From contig JAKCPI010010649.1 of NCBI GenBank assembly GCA_023213315.1, positions 21,105-85,104 of the forward strand: a DNA stretch of 64,000 nt, read 5' to 3'. Below the pieces are notes generated by a model. The model was not told the DNA's origin, did not search any database, and saw nothing but the letters and a program-made list of their open reading frames with translations. The stretch's first letter is position 1. Each line of letters begins with the position of its first letter. Of the stretch, positions 1 to 12,053 are shown one piece after another. Origin of the DNA: Euborellia annulipes (lineage: Eukaryota; Arthropoda; Insecta; Dermaptera; Anisolabididae). A program made the position numbers and the translations under genes.

Positions 1-175
1 AACTAACCTCTAAGGCCTACGTGCATTTTATTAATATATGCAATGACCTCAGCGCATACAGTACTTGAAAACGACTGCAGAATAAGCATTCGAAACGTTG
101 TACAGTATTTATATTTTTAAGAAATAATTAATAACAGAGGTGGTCTATAAGTAAAAACTTCCATATTACAAACCA
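1..175 (+). repeat. Penelope-like terminal repeat arm (family G)
   Basis: This segment shares an ordered series of motifs with 23175-23350 (minus) and 37183-37530. These are 'ctaacctc', 'acgtgcat', 'cagcgc', 'gtacttgaaaacga', 'gcagaataagca', 'gaaacgttgtacagtattta' and then 'aataattaataaca'. The block ending in GAAACGTTGTAC resembles the CTGAWGA...GAAAC repeats elsewhere in the window. Assignment to Penelope-like elements is an inference from that motif and from the palindromic layout of the 37-kb relative. The left end is cut by the window edge. Confidence 0.45.
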
Positions 176-299
176 GAAAAGATTTAATAAACATATTTTG
201 ATTTTTGTTTTTATATAAATCACTTAACAACTATTATAATTATAAATAAATATATACAAAAGGCTATAAATCAATTTGATCTTCAGTGTATTTTTAGCT

Positions 300-340
300 C
301 TGATGATGGTTCAAACGAAACCTACGACTGAAACGTTGAC
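300..340 (+). other. hammerhead-like motif
   Basis: CTGATGA at 300-306 is followed by CGAAAC at 316-321 and TGAAACG at 330-336. The order CTGATGA, short stem, GAAA is that of the hammerhead ribozyme core found in Penelope-like terminal repeats. Pairing of the intervening stem is weak here, so it is probably a decayed copy. Confidence 0.3.
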
Positions 341-1104
341 CGATTTCAATGAAGAAACTGCATTGGCTACATTTTTTTCTTGTTTTTCCTTCTTCATCAA
401 TTAATTGGGTTTTACAAAATATTTTCAACATTTTCTGGTCAAAGAGATGACAAATTTAGATACCTTAAGGCTAATTTAATGTTTGGTGAGCCTCAGACTC
501 TTCGTTCACTACGAGGCTGTATGAAATTTAAGTTTCAAACAGTTTTTGAATTATTTTCTACACTCACACAACACGGATAATGTGAGACTTAGGTAACCTT
601 AAAACGTCTAAAATATTGACACGAATTCCTACTATATATTAGAGAGATTTTTTTCACTTAACGCAATATAATAAATTATTAATTTTTTTTTTTTATATCT
701 TGGAAGAAAAAAAAACAAATTTTTGAATTAGATTCTATTTAAATAATTTGCATACCATGTGCGTTAAATTTATCGATTAATTAAAACACACTTTTTTCTT
801 TTTCACATCGGTTATGCTTTCTTGACTTGAGTCAAATTGAAGGAAAATAAATAAAATTTAAATAAACTCTTACTGTTTGAGAACCATAGATAGCCTAACT
901 TCTCTATTTTTCTCAAGGAAAATGCGCTACAAGAAGATAAATTCACATTTTTTTTTTAACGAACAATAGTGTTGTGTCAAGAAAAAAAATTTTGATTTTG
1001 TTTTGTTTGATTTTATCTAAATAATAATACAATTAAGATTAATAATATCATTCGCGACATTTTTTAGTAGTGAAATTAATTAAAAAAGATCACTAGAGAG
1101 GGAA
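341..1104. other. AT-rich stretch, no gene seen
   Basis: This AT-rich sequence has A and T homopolymers. The short open frame at 380-580 has no recognisable domain and no codon signal, and it is treated as chance. Confidence 0.6.
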
Positions 1105-1160
1105 ATTTTTCAAATCGCGCTCCCATTGGTTTGACGTCACCGGACATGATAAGCTCCAAA
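1105..1160. promoter_or_regulatory. CRE plus inverted CCAAT motif
   Basis: A full palindromic cAMP-response element, TGACGTCA, sits at 1132-1139. It lies just downstream of ATTGG (inverted CCAAT) and a short GC-richer patch in otherwise AT-rich DNA. The motifs are seen directly; a regulatory role is inference only. Three more TGACGTCAC sites occur in the window in different contexts. Confidence 0.25.
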
Positions 1161-2364
1161 CCTTCCATTTGAAATATACAGATCTGTCATTCTTTTTTAC
1201 TTTCTCTTATTTCTTTCCTATTATTTTGGATTCTATAAAGGAATTTAATTTTTGTGCAGCCAGATCCAATAATTTGCCTAAAATGGTATTACATTTCAAA
1301 GTTAAATATTTCATCAAAAAATCAATTAAAAAAAATGAATAAATAAATAAAACAAACACGTGTCCCTTAAAATTGTACAACCTTTAAAAAAAATCTTGAT
1401 ACGACCCTATTCTTAGGAAAATGGAAATAAAAAAAAGATAAGTCGAGTGTCAATTATTTTACACAATTCAAAACGAAATTGAGCATTCTCGATTTATCAC
1501 TTGTTAATTATTAGATACTTTTTCTTCCGAAATTAAAAAAGTTTTTCTTCTATTACATCTTTCAAAATAGCTTTACTTACTTTTGCATAATTATATTCAC
1601 TCCTTTTTTTTTAACTCTATTAAAATAATGAGAAAAATATCAATTCTACAACTTTTTTAAAAAGGTCTTTTATTCTTTTATGATATAGCACTGGGGACCA
1701 ATCCCCCTCCTCCCCCCAATCCCGTTCTCTTCTCTCTCACACCTTACATCCCTTCCTCTCACTCGTCCGGAAACTAAGCAAGTATTTTACTTTAAATTCT
1801 TCTTTTTTATCCTCTCTCATTTTTTGACAAAACATTAAAATTCAATTATTCTATTTATATCAACATGGAATGCTGTCTTACTGATTTGTCTTAAATACTA
1901 AGTCGTATATGTATTTCTAAAAAATTTTCGGTTATATAATGGTTTATAAAAGATTGATATGAATATATCTGGCATAATAAAATTAGGGTCAAATGTTTCT
2001 CGAGCGTTAAAGAAATTTTCACTAAATTTTTTTTTTTTTTTGAAATTCAAAATTATAAAAAATTGATTCAAATTGTAAAATATTCCGAAATGGCCTTGAT
2101 TTTCAATTTTATTTATAAGCATAAATTCTTTTGATTTCATGTAAAAAATATATAGAGTATAATTAAACATTAAAAAAAAAAAAAAACTCATCCATCATTT
2201 GGGTCTACACGATTTACCAGTACTTTGAAATCACAAACGTGCTTAGCTTCTATAACCTTGTTTTCAATTCTCCCGATTTCTTTGAAGTACTTTTGTGATT
2301 TCAAAGCCAATCCGGCGGGCCTAAATATTACATGTTAGTTATGATTTTTTTAAATGTTACTTTT
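1161..2364. other. AT-rich stretch with a pyrimidine-rich patch, no gene seen
   Basis: The sequence is AT-rich. A C/T-rich patch lies near 1690-1770. The minus-strand open frame at 1898-2191 is largely homopolymer-encoded Phe/Lys/Asn and is rejected as a gene. Confidence 0.6.
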
Positions 2365-2925
2365 TCTTATATATATATAGAAAGAGAGAAAGTATTGATT
2401 TCATTTCAAAAATTTGATGTCGAAATTTTGTTTGAAATATCCGTTTTGAGGTCCCCTGAGTCCAAAAAAGTGGGAGTCCTGTTCTGTCTGACTGTGAACA
2501 AAATATCTCAAAAAAGAAACGAGCTAGGAGGTTGAAATTTTATATTTATGTTAGGTACCTCCCTAAGACGTAACACGAAGCTTTTGAACAAAATCGGTTA
2601 AAAGTACCACTACTTTACTAATGTACTTTTTTTTTAGATTTTTTCGATTTTCTCAAAAATCGCTCCAAGATTCATAAATCAATTAATTTGTAGATCCTCT
2701 TTAAAATGTATATTCTCGTTTTGGGTTTAATATTATTTGAAGCACACTTTACTCTTTTAGGAAAGATAGGAGAAATGGTTGCCATTATATAATAATTAAA
2801 TATAAATATTTAATTTTTCTGTTTATAAATTTTACTATACCGCCAGAAACTAAATATATCTCGACTCAATAAATCTGGTGTGACAAGCACTGAAGAGAAG
2901 GTTGCTGTGCGACCAGCATATTATA
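2365..2925 (+). repeat. family B dispersed repeat, copy 1
   Basis: The copy runs in forward orientation. It starts with the (TA)n / GAGAGAAAGTATTG end and continues through the conserved blocks 'gtctgtctg', 'acaaaatatctc', 'gaggttgaaattttatattt' and 'tactttactaatgtact'. It ends at the TCTGGTGTGAC palindrome near 2876. The terminal hairpin is shortened here. No coding capacity is visible. Confidence 0.75.
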
Positions 2926-4202
2926 TTCTAAATTTTACTAGTCTAATTTGAAAAAATATAATTTGATGAATAAACAAAAAGTGATTGTTTTGCTTTTTTG
3001 AAATGACCAACATCCTGCATGGAGAGTAATACAATCTCTAGTAATACAATATAATAGTTAAGATTAATTATAACTCATTTATGCCCTAATAGGTTTCCCG
3101 TGTTTTGTCTATAAGAAATTATGAATTTTCAATTAATTATCCAAAGACTATTTAAAGGTGAATTTATTTCGAACTAAATTATTCGCTTCTTTTGCTGGTT
3201 TCCAGGTAGAAAAATTTGTTTCAGTAAATAAAAATAAAAATGTTTTTGAAAATACAACTTGAATCAGATTTAAACAAAAAGACGATGCAAATATCTTAAA
3301 GGGAATGTATCTTTAAAAACTGTGTGTATATTAATGCTTTAAACATTTATTTTATTACCGTTAATAAATAACTTAAATTATGAAAATGAATTTTCAATAA
3401 ATTCAGTTATTACTCTACTCTTTGAAAGCTTAGCCATTTCGAATATAAAAAGGATTTTAGAGTTAGGGAGACAAAACTATCAAGGGATGCATAATTTGTG
3501 ACTTGATAATAGTAATCAATATTCAACAACTATTAATGTTGTGGCTATAAAAAAAAATCTTAGATACAAAATTTTCAAAATTGATATATTGTTGAACAAA
3601 TGGATATTTATAGTAATTTAATGGCTCTCCAAAGAGACACTTCTACATTTACTATCATTAGACGAAAAAATTGAAATATACGTTGTATTACAAATGTAAA
3701 TGTTATATGTTTAAGGGCAGGGAGCTGTCACTTTATTGCAAAACAAAGGGGGGACTATCCCCAGAATACCTCTAAAGACGAATCATTCTTCTTTTATAAT
3801 ATAAAATTCGGGATCGACTTAAAAATTTTGTGTGATCACTAACACCTGATTTTTAAAGAAGTTCGTTTGAGTGTTATTTATGTCATTATTCTGAAAAAGA
3901 AATTTAGTTCTAGATAGAGACTCTATTTAAAAATCGGATCACAATAGGCCTAATTAGAACTTTTAATTGTAGAATTAATTATATGTAATTAGAAAATAGA
4001 CAATCCTTTCAATCAGAGAGGAATTAGGGTCAAAGTTTAAGGTTTGAAAGCTCTCAATTGGCTGAAAAAATTTCATTTCATTTAATGGTCAATATAATTT
4101 ACCGGATCTCAATAGGGAAATGTGTGCTATTATAAGTCTATTGATATATTATAATTAAGATTTTCAATGAACTTATTGAATGGGGGGGATATTTCAGTAT
4201 TA
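2926..4202. other. AT-rich stretch, no gene seen
   Basis: No recognisable gene, long open frame or strong repeat was seen. Short palindromes and A/T homopolymers only. Confidence 0.6.
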
Positions 4203-4804
4203 GAGTAGAACCTCGCTTAACGAGTAATTCGTATAACGAGCAATGACTCGCGACGTTTCACATAACGAGTACAAAACACGGATTTAGTCAAAATATAAGT
4301 CTAATTAGTTTATAGTATAATTTGCGCACTTTTAAATTTAGTGATTATAATTTATAAAAAAAAATTTAATTAGAAATTTATTGTTATTATGTTAAAGGGT
4401 TTTTATTAAAACTATCAAATTTCCCATTATTAATAATTAATTACATATTAGAAACATGATGAAATAAACTCTATTTTACAAATATCGACCTTCTGCTTCC
4501 AGTAGCATCGTAGTGTCGCTTTCTCAAACTTGTGTTATAGGCCTATATACTTGAATAAAAAAATTAATTTAATTAATTAATAGGAAGATAATCAGGAAAT
4601 AGATGAAGATGATTCACTCTCCTCAACAATATATAATAAATTTTCTTTGAATAAACGTTATACATAACATTTTGTGAGTATTTTTTCGACATGGAACGCA
4701 TTATCGTATTTTACATTAATTTATAAATTGTTTAGCATAACAAGTTTTTCGCTTTACGAGTTTGATTCTAGAACGAATTATGCTCGTTAAGCGAGGTTCC
4801 ACTG
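4203..4804. mobile_element. pogo/Tigger-like MITE
   Basis: The left end GAGTAGAACCTCGCTTAACG and the reverse complement of the right end, CAGTGGAACCTCGCTTAACG, form imperfect terminal inverted repeats. They are flanked by TA at 4201-4202 and 4805-4806. The TIR and TA duplication fit the Tc1/mariner superfamily, pogo/Tigger group. The roughly 600-bp interior has no transposase frame, so the element is non-autonomous. Confidence 0.75.
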
Positions 4805-4806
4805 TA

Positions 4807-5265
4807 TTACAATTAAGGTTTGCCTTATTCACAAGCTGATTGCCTAACTTGCAGGAGTTTCAGCTAATCAAAATTAAAGTGTAGTCTTCCATTTTGTTGT
4901 TCACAAAATTCAAGAATTTATTCTGTATATGGAGCTAAAGTGGTTGTATAATTATTGCAAAAAGATGACTTTAAGATCGTGATTGCTCTAGCCAATCAAA
5001 AGGCTTGTTTTAGAGACTGTTACGTCATAAATAAAAAGTAAATATTTCTAAAGGAAAAAAAAAATACCATGTATTCTTATTACACACCAGAAAAGTGAAA
5101 CTTTTACATAAAATAGTAAAAAGACCAGGAAATTAATCAAATCTATTCAAATAATTTTTTTATTAAAGGTATAAATGTGTTGAGTCAAGCCGATCTTGTT
5201 ACCGGGTGTCAAGAGTTTTCTTGATTTAAAAAAAAATATATATTTTTATAAATTTAATTCTTTTT
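4807..5265. other. AT-rich stretch, no gene seen
   Basis: No gene or well-supported repeat recognised. Confidence 0.55.
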
Positions 5266-5390
5266 GCACTTGATCTCGGCAACTCAGAGCTTCAGTGATA
5301 GAGGTCCAGGGTTCACATTCCAGGCGAAGAAATTTATTTCAATTGAATTGGCTATCAATCAATTAGATTAAATAGGGCCTCAAATACCAA
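5266..5390 (+). repeat. degenerate tRNA-derived SINE
   Basis: A box-B-like GGTTCACATTC at about 5310 lies in a GC-richer 50-bp patch. It is followed by 'aatttatttcaattgaattg', a tail that recurs beside the SINE at 35765-35885. This supports a tRNA-headed SINE. Boundaries are approximate and no target-site duplication was seen. Confidence 0.4.
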
Positions 5391-6491
5391 AACTGATTTT
5401 AAACAATTAAAAAAAAAATGCATAGAAAATTCCTTAAAAAGTTATTTGAAGCATAATTTCAATGCCATTCCAGATTGCCTTTAATATGATTAACCTATAA
5501 AGAGAGAACCATAAAAATATTTATTTATAATAAAAGCCAGAAAACAAATTTTTTAAAAATGTCTTACTCTTTAATTCATTACAGATAAAAGATTCGTTTA
5601 TCCGTTATTTATCGATTATAAATCAACTTTTAATTCATATTTTAAGTCGTCAGGTTTAGTTTAGAAATAAATTTCGGAAAATCTCAGGATACGTATTAAT
5701 TGTTGAGTTATAACCAATGAATAATTTGAAACAGATAAACGAGTGTTTTATTTGTATTTTTTAATTAGAGAAAAATATTTTAATTTTTCTGGCACTTTTA
5801 AATAAATTACTTTATCAAAACTTTAATTTTTAATATTCTACTTATTTAATTCCCTTTCTTTTATAATATTAATAATAAAACACAAATTATTCCTTTTGTC
5901 TAAGAAACCAATTTCTAAATTCCAAACAATATTGAAAAAAGAAAAATATTTTCATATATTAATAAATATCTTTGTGCCCAAGAGAAACGATGACCAGATG
6001 GGTCAGACGTTTTCTGGCCAATATTATAAAATTTATTAGAAAATTGTATCAAGTAAAATTTAATAAATTTCTGATTTTATTATAAGATATTATGTATCTA
6101 TCTATCGGGTCTTGAGTGGGCAGTCGTCGAGTGTAAAAAAAAAAAAATAAAACAAAAATAAAAAGACAATTCCAAAGCTTGATGGATAGTGCATTAGCAT
6201 CAAAATTTAATAAAAACAAATAATAACCTTTTAAAAGTGGCCAAATGTCCCAAGCTTTGTTTCCAATGCTTTTATAAATTTAGTGAAAGAATATAAAATG
6301 GAAATGGGATTGAAAAATGTAAGTAGAAGAATAAATTAAATAAAGTTGTTCATTTTAAGCATTCAAAGTTTTTTTTTTTTTACTTTTGTCAAAGTTAAAT
6401 CATCTCTTTAAAAGTATTGAAGATAATTGTAAGAGAGAGTTCAATAATTCAAACCATACCTGAGATTAGCTACGAATTTTATTTAAAAAAA
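5391..6491. other. AT-rich stretch, no gene seen
   Basis: Contains the short microsatellite-like run 'tatctatctatcggg' near 6100 and homopolymers. No gene was recognised. Confidence 0.55.
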
Positions 6492-7133
6492 TCTGGTGTG
6501 ACTGGTCGCACAGTACACAACTTTCTCTTACCTTCAGTAATCGAAAGTTGTGTTTTGTGCTTGTCACACCAGATTTTTTGTGTCGATATATATTTAGTTT
6601 CCGCCGATATATTAGAATTCAAGATGTAATAAAATTTATAAATATGGGAAAATATTTATCTATTGTTACCATGGCAACAACCATGTCTCCTATTTTTCCT
6701 ATGAAGTACAAGAGTAAAGTGTGCTTCAAACAATTTTGAGAGCAAAACGAGAATATACATTTGAAAGAGCATCTAAAAAATAATTGATTTATGAATTTTA
6801 ATCAAAATCGTTATAGCGAATTTTGAGAAAATCAAAAAAAAACTGAAAAAGTACATCAGTAAAGTACTAGTATTCTTTGTCCGATTTTGTTTAAAGGCTT
6901 ATTTTCACGACTCAAGGGAGTACTTAACTTAAATATAAAATTTCAACCTCGTAGCTCTTATCGTTCTTGATATATTTTGTTCACAAACACATAGACAGAC
7001 CATGTCGCGAAAACCACTTTTGTGGATTCAGGGGACCTCAAACCGTGTATATCCGTCAAATAGAATTTTTGTCATGAATCCAATACGAAAGTATCTCTAT
7101 ATATATTACAGATATACATAGGTAAGGGAAAGT
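6492..7133 (-). repeat. family B dispersed repeat, copy 2 (near complete)
   Basis: This is the best full-length example. A long imperfect palindrome at 6492-6573 runs from TCTGGTGTGAC to GTCACACCAGA, with inner arms ACACAACTTTC and GAAAGTTGTGT and the loop CTCTTACCTTC. Body blocks follow, including 'ttgttaccatggcaac', 'cctatgaagtacaagagtaaa' (split across the line), 'gagaaaatc' and 'gacatgaatccaatac'. It ends in a TA-rich second palindrome closing with GGTAAGGGAAAGTA. The short frames at 6417-6739 are artefacts of the repeat. Confidence 0.8.
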
Positions 7134-7984
7134 AAAAAATTTAATATATATATATTTGAAATTTTAGAAAAGAAGATCTCCTGTCAACTAAATGAAAAGG
7201 AAAATGTTCTGCAAATATCCTTACAAATGCGCAAGCAATTCTTCAAAACAAAAAGACTAGTTGGGAAATTTATTAATGATATCTGTCTGTCTAGTCTTTC
7301 GGTTTCTAACTTTATTGAAAAGATATATTTATATGACTACTAGTACAGCTCACTTTTATTTGTCTTCATTAAATAACGCATTTCTCATATTTTCTACACA
7401 ACCAGATAATATTTACAAATTTATTTATCATAGTGGAATTAATTATAATTTCAACTTCCTTTCTCTCATTCTCTAAAAAGTTCATCAACAATGAAAATTA
7501 AAGGAAAATAAATGTTTACATAGAATATAATATTAATTAAAAGTTTTTTTTTTTTTTTTTTTGAAAACATAAACAGCAGAGGTGAGGATGCTGAGCCTTT
7601 AAACTCGTGACCTAAGATATTCTTTTGTTTGAATGTTGAAATTTGGAAATTCCAGCTATAATGGAAACAATTGTAATAATTTTTGATTTTATCACTTTTG
7701 AAAGTTATTTATTACTACATATAAATAAGTATCTCATATAGGCCTAAGCGGAACGTAAAATAGTTGGCAAATATCGTGCCAGCATTAAAGAATCAGAAAG
7801 CTTGCTTTGGCCTGTGGATGTCTGTCATTGGTCAATATTTCAGTTAGTTATTTTAAAAAATTTTGATTAAATTATGATATAAAATAATATTTTTTTTTAT
7901 ACTATAGACTATTTCTTAATATTAATTTTTTTTCGATTTTCTTTTTTTTTATTAGTCTAGTGATAAAAAATTATAATTTCTCTT
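7134..7984. other. AT-rich stretch, no gene seen
   Basis: No gene recognised. The open frame at 7261-7476 has no domain and lies in AT-rich sequence beside a 24-T run. Confidence 0.55.
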
Positions 7985-7988
7985 TAAG

Positions 7989-8025
<37 letters not shown>

Positions 8026-8265
8026 TGGGTTTGTTTTCCCCCCCCCAAATCCATTTTTTTTTTTTTTTTTATAATTGATTTTTTTCTTTTTTCCCACACT
8101 CCTACTCTTTTTTTTTTTATTTTTTAATTTTAAAATTTGTTTTTTTTTTATTTAAATCATTTTTTTTTTTTTATTTTTTTTTTTAATTAACTTCACAAAA
8201 AACCAAAAACTATCTTCAATAAAAAAAAAAAAAAATAAAAAAAAAAAAAAAACAAACCCCCCCCC
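7985..8265. repeat. extreme homopolymer / low-complexity tract
   Basis: Runs of about 30 A, 20 T, 9-10 C and further A and T runs make up nearly the whole interval. Short poly-C stretches lie on both sides. This could be real simple-sequence DNA, possibly an inverted A-tailed pair, or a poorly resolved assembly consensus. Confidence 0.7.
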
Positions 8266-9230
8266 CTGGAGGCAATCGAACATATCTAGAAAGAATGAAA
8301 TTGTTTAAATATTGACAGGTCATATAGTTCCTAAGTCTAAAAAGGTTGCTGAACCTTTCTCTAGTCAAAAAAACAGCAAAAAATTTATTAAAGAAAAGAT
8401 CAAAGTCAAAGAAAAGAGACGCAATGACTAAAACATTTTATTAAAGATGAAATATAGTTTTTTTTTTTTTTAAACTTTAACTTTTAATCGGTCTTCCAAC
8501 TTTTCATTCTTTCTCATCCAGATATCTACTTATTTTTTAATAGATAAATTTTTGCGTACTTGGGCAGCTTAGGATGATAAGCTACAATGCTGATTTAACG
8601 ATAACTCAAGGAAATTCGTTCTTTTTTTTTATTAAATAAACTGTATATTTTTTATTCCGTGATTTTTTAAACATTATGTTAATAAAAAATTTAATTTGCT
8701 TTTAAGAGTATTTGCAAGATTTCTTATAAAAGAAGGGAAACCCTAAATGCTTTGAATATGATAAAGAATTCTAAGGGTTTTTGTTTCTTCATTCTCACGT
8801 CTGATGGTGAAGTCAAGACTTTCAATTGAAATTAAATACAAGAGGGATTTTCGTTTAAAACTTAAGTGAAAAAGAGTGAAATCCGCCCATCAGTGTGATT
8901 TGCAAATATATTATAGCTTTAGCTCTTTTGGATAAAATATTCCTCTTAAGATTCGAAACCATAAAATAAATAAATTCTATTGAGAACGATAAGTCCTTGC
9001 CACAAATCTCAATTGAGAACTCAGAACACATCAGACAATGAATTCCGCCACCCGTTTAATCATATTCAAATTTTAATTCACATTGAAAAATGTTTTGAAA
9101 CAATTCTATTATTTTAAAAAAGAAAATCTTATTTTTTTCCATTTTCTATATTAAATAATTTATTTTCACTTGCTTATTTTCATTATATATTTTTCCATAT
9201 AATGATGTTATTAATACAGTGGGTCTTTTT
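8266..9230. other. AT-rich stretch, no gene seen
   Basis: No gene or clear repeat recognised. Confidence 0.55.
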
Positions 9231-9790
9231 ACTTGCCAGGGGACTTTGCCTTCGGCGAGTAAATGCATCAAATTTATTCTTCCTCACTGTTGGGAAATTT
9301 TAAATTTCCCTCTCTGAAATAAAATTTTAAATTTCCCTCTCTCACTCCACTTTCTTTTACTTTGGCCTTCGGCGAGTAAATTCATCAAATTTATTCTTCC
9401 TCACTGTTTGGAAATTTTAAATTTCCCTCTCTGAATTACAATTTAATATTCTCTCTCACTCCACTTCCTTTTACTTTGGCCTTCGGCGAGCAAATGCATC
9501 AAATTTATTCTTCCTCACTGTTTGGAAATTTTAAATTTCCCTCTCTGAATTAAAATTTTATATTTCCCTCTCTCACTCCACTTCCTTTTACTTTGGCCTT
9601 CGGCGAGTAAATGCATCAAATTTATTCTTCCTCACTGTTTGGAAATTTTAAATTTCCCTCTCTGAATTACAATTTAATATTTCCCTCTCTCACTCCACTT
9701 CCTTTTACTATGGCCTTCGGCGAGCAAATGCATCAAATTTATTTTTCCTCACTGTTTGGAAATTTTAAATTTCCCTCTCTGAATTAAAAT
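9231..9790 (+). repeat. minisatellite, about 5 units of 114-117 bp
   Basis: The marker GCCTTCGGCGAG recurs at 9248, 9365, 9479, 9596 and 9713, giving spacings of 117, 114, 117 and 117. Each unit carries 'atgcatcaaatttattcttc', a short palindrome 'ggaaattttaaatttccc', and 'ctctctcactccac'. Units differ by few substitutions, which suggests recent or ongoing homogenisation. No open frame crosses the array. Confidence 0.93.
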
Positions 9791-10842
9791 ATGTTTAATA
9801 ATAAAATATATATATATGCAATGATGCAAAAACTACAATATTTTTTTAAAACAGCCTGGGTTAAAAAAAAAATTAGGGGAACCTTATGGTTTCGACAGGG
9901 CAGCCGACTTCAAAGAAGCACTCTCTTAAAATATAAATTTATATTGGTTGAATATACTTGTTTTATACTTTGTTACGTAGTTTCTTTTGCTATTTGTTTT
10001 GTTTTGTAAAATCACACTGCTTGAGTGTTATAATCTTGTGAGAGAGCAGCGATTTCTCAAATAAATTAAGCATTAAAAATTTGTCTCTTTATTTATAGGC
10101 CTATTTGTTATAAATTGTCTCTAGACTTTTAAACATAGGATTACTAAATTAATAATTTCAATTTCATATTTCAAATTTAAATTTCATAAATACCCTTCAA
10201 TCCTGTCTATCGGTAAATGAAAGCCGATGGCTTCCCCATATAAATAACAAATGCAAGGTTTACATTACATGTAATGCATGTATTTTCATCTAACCCCTTC
10301 CTCCTCCCCTCTACTCTTTCCAACCACATGATTTCGGAATCTAAAAAAAAAAAAAACGTTATATATTTCGACTTTCTCTCGAAAATAAATATATGAAATT
10401 GTTATTCATATATAGTCGTTATAATTTTTTATAAATACATTCAAATATGAGGCAGAAATGTCAATATTTTCCAGCAATTTATTGGTCCATTTGCTGATAC
10501 CATCTCTGCTCTCTTGGAGCCTTAGCTGGTCGTCAATATTTCTTATTCGCTGCTGGTGAATTTTATCGAATTTTGCAAACAGAAGGATTTAAGATGTGAT
10601 CTTATTACCATAAGAATTAATAATATAATTAAAATATATGTATTACTTAGCGAAGAGACGAAGATAAATGCGATTTCATATTCGATATAAAAAAGAAGGA
10701 TAGAGAGGAATTTTGTTTGCTTAAGGAATTAAAATATCAGAAGAAAACACTGAATTTTAATTCAAATTTTTTATGTCGGGTCGTCTTATTTAATTTTTAG
10801 AAAGAATTAAAAAAAATGTGAGTACGAAAGATTTCACTGATA
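9791..10842. other. AT-rich stretch, no gene seen
   Basis: The open frame at 9791-10009 (72 codons) starts in the minisatellite edge and shows no domain. Nothing else was recognised. Confidence 0.5.
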
Positions 10843-10990
10843 TACTTTTTAAAGAGCATCAAAAACCGTTGATTTATGAATTTTAATCAAAATCGTTGGA
10901 GGGAATTTTGAGAAAATCTCAAAAAACTGAAAAAGTACTTTTACATCAGTAAAGTATTAGTACTTTTTGGCCGATTTAGTTTAAAAATTT
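10843..10990 (-). repeat. family B fragment
   Basis: Matches the central body of family B: 'ttaaagagcatc', 'gatttatgaattttaatc', 'gaattttgagaaaatc', 'catcagtaaagtattagtac'. Both ends are missing. Confidence 0.7.
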
Positions 10991-11145
10991 TATATTGCAT
11001 ATTTTTGCATATTTGGAGAATATTTGTATATTTCATTCAAAATTATTATTATACTTTAATACATAAATAATATTTTAGAAAATTGGAAATTAAAATTTGT
11101 CACTAACTTGAAAGTATTTAAAATTAATGTGAAATATATTGTTGG

Positions 11146-11212
11146 GACTGGTGGCCTAGGATAAAGTTGAGCATGGAGGTCCTGGTTAGACTCCAGGGGG
11201 CGCAATTTTTGC
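11146..11212 (+). repeat. tRNA-derived SINE head (family J)
   Basis: 'ggactggtggcctaggataa' resembles a box A region. A box-B-like 'ggtcctggttagactccagg' lies about 35 bp downstream. Relatives are at 38620-38705 (minus) and 45030-45185, where box B reads GGTTCGACTCC or GGTTCGAGTCC. Substitution in box B here suggests an inactive copy. Confidence 0.6.
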
Positions 11213-11380
11213 CAAATCAAATACTAAGCCGCAGGCGGGCACGACCAGCTGAGGGGGAGTCCAGGGGGGCGAAGCCCCTCTGTCTAGACGTGAAGCTTCT
11301 CATAATTAAGAAAAGACGAGGGTCCGCCGCAGGCGGGCCCGAACCTGCTGGCTGAGGGTCCAGGGGAACGAAGCCGCTAG
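11213..11380 (+). mobile_element. Helitron 3' end with internal GC-rich minisatellite
   Basis: The segment ends GAAGCCG-CTAG|T at 11377-11380, the CTRR-plus-T terminus expected of Helitrons. It carries about 1.3 units of the same GC-rich repeat ('gaagcccctctgtctagac', 'cttctcataattaag', 'ccgccgcaggcgggcccg') seen on the opposite strand inside the Helitron at 61156-61893. The 5' part is missing, and a SINE head abuts it on the left. Confidence 0.65.
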
Positions 11381-11504
11381 TAATTAATATTAATATTAAA
11401 TAAATAATGATCTATGTATAGGTCTATATTAATCGCATACCCCCCCCCCCTCTTGTCCTAACAAGATGACTGGCTACGCCAATGTAAACAATAATAAAAA
11501 ACTA

Positions 11505-11572
11505 TGAATCCGTTCTGTGGTTTCGGAGACAGACAGACAAATTTTGTCTTTTATTTAATAGTATTAAGTAGG
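11505..11572 (-). mobile_element. Helitron-like 5' end fragment
   Basis: On the minus strand it reads 'taatactattaaataaaag', then 'gacaaaatttgtctgtctg' and 'gaacggattcatag'. This matches in order the 5' end at 55450-55585 on the plus strand. Such 'ctatactattatataaa' starts are common in arthropod Helitrons. Confidence 0.45.
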
Positions 11573-12022
11573 GCCTATATAGATATACAGCCATTAAAAT
11601 ATCATTCTAAAGAATTTATTTTAATCATAATAATGCAATAAATGGTTTTCATTGAGCGAATCGGAAATCAAATATTTGACTATAATTTTATCATTTTTTA
11701 AAAGTAATTTAAAATACAATTATGGCGGCAGTAATAATCATATCCCAAGACATCGCCCGCATAAGTAGTGGTGTATCGCTAGTTATAGGCCTATAATAAT
11801 TCTGTTAAATCAGGATTATTCTGAGGATCGATGATAAAAATAAATATTTTTATTATCGGCAGTTTCTTAGTTTACTAGGGGTTTAAATTAAGGTGGAGCA
11901 ACTAGAAATCGTGTCGGTGTTCATTTTTAGTCGCAGGAGGTAAAGCCTGGCTGGCTTCGTCTCTAACATATAGAAATCCTCATTTCACCTTTATCCATTT
12001 TCGACCCTGTTTTTCCACTCCG

Positions 12023-12053
<31 letters not shown>

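Noticed and set aside
9231..9790. CRISPR-like array
   Set aside because: Whole units are repeated without distinct spacers, and the DNA is eukaryotic. It is a minisatellite.
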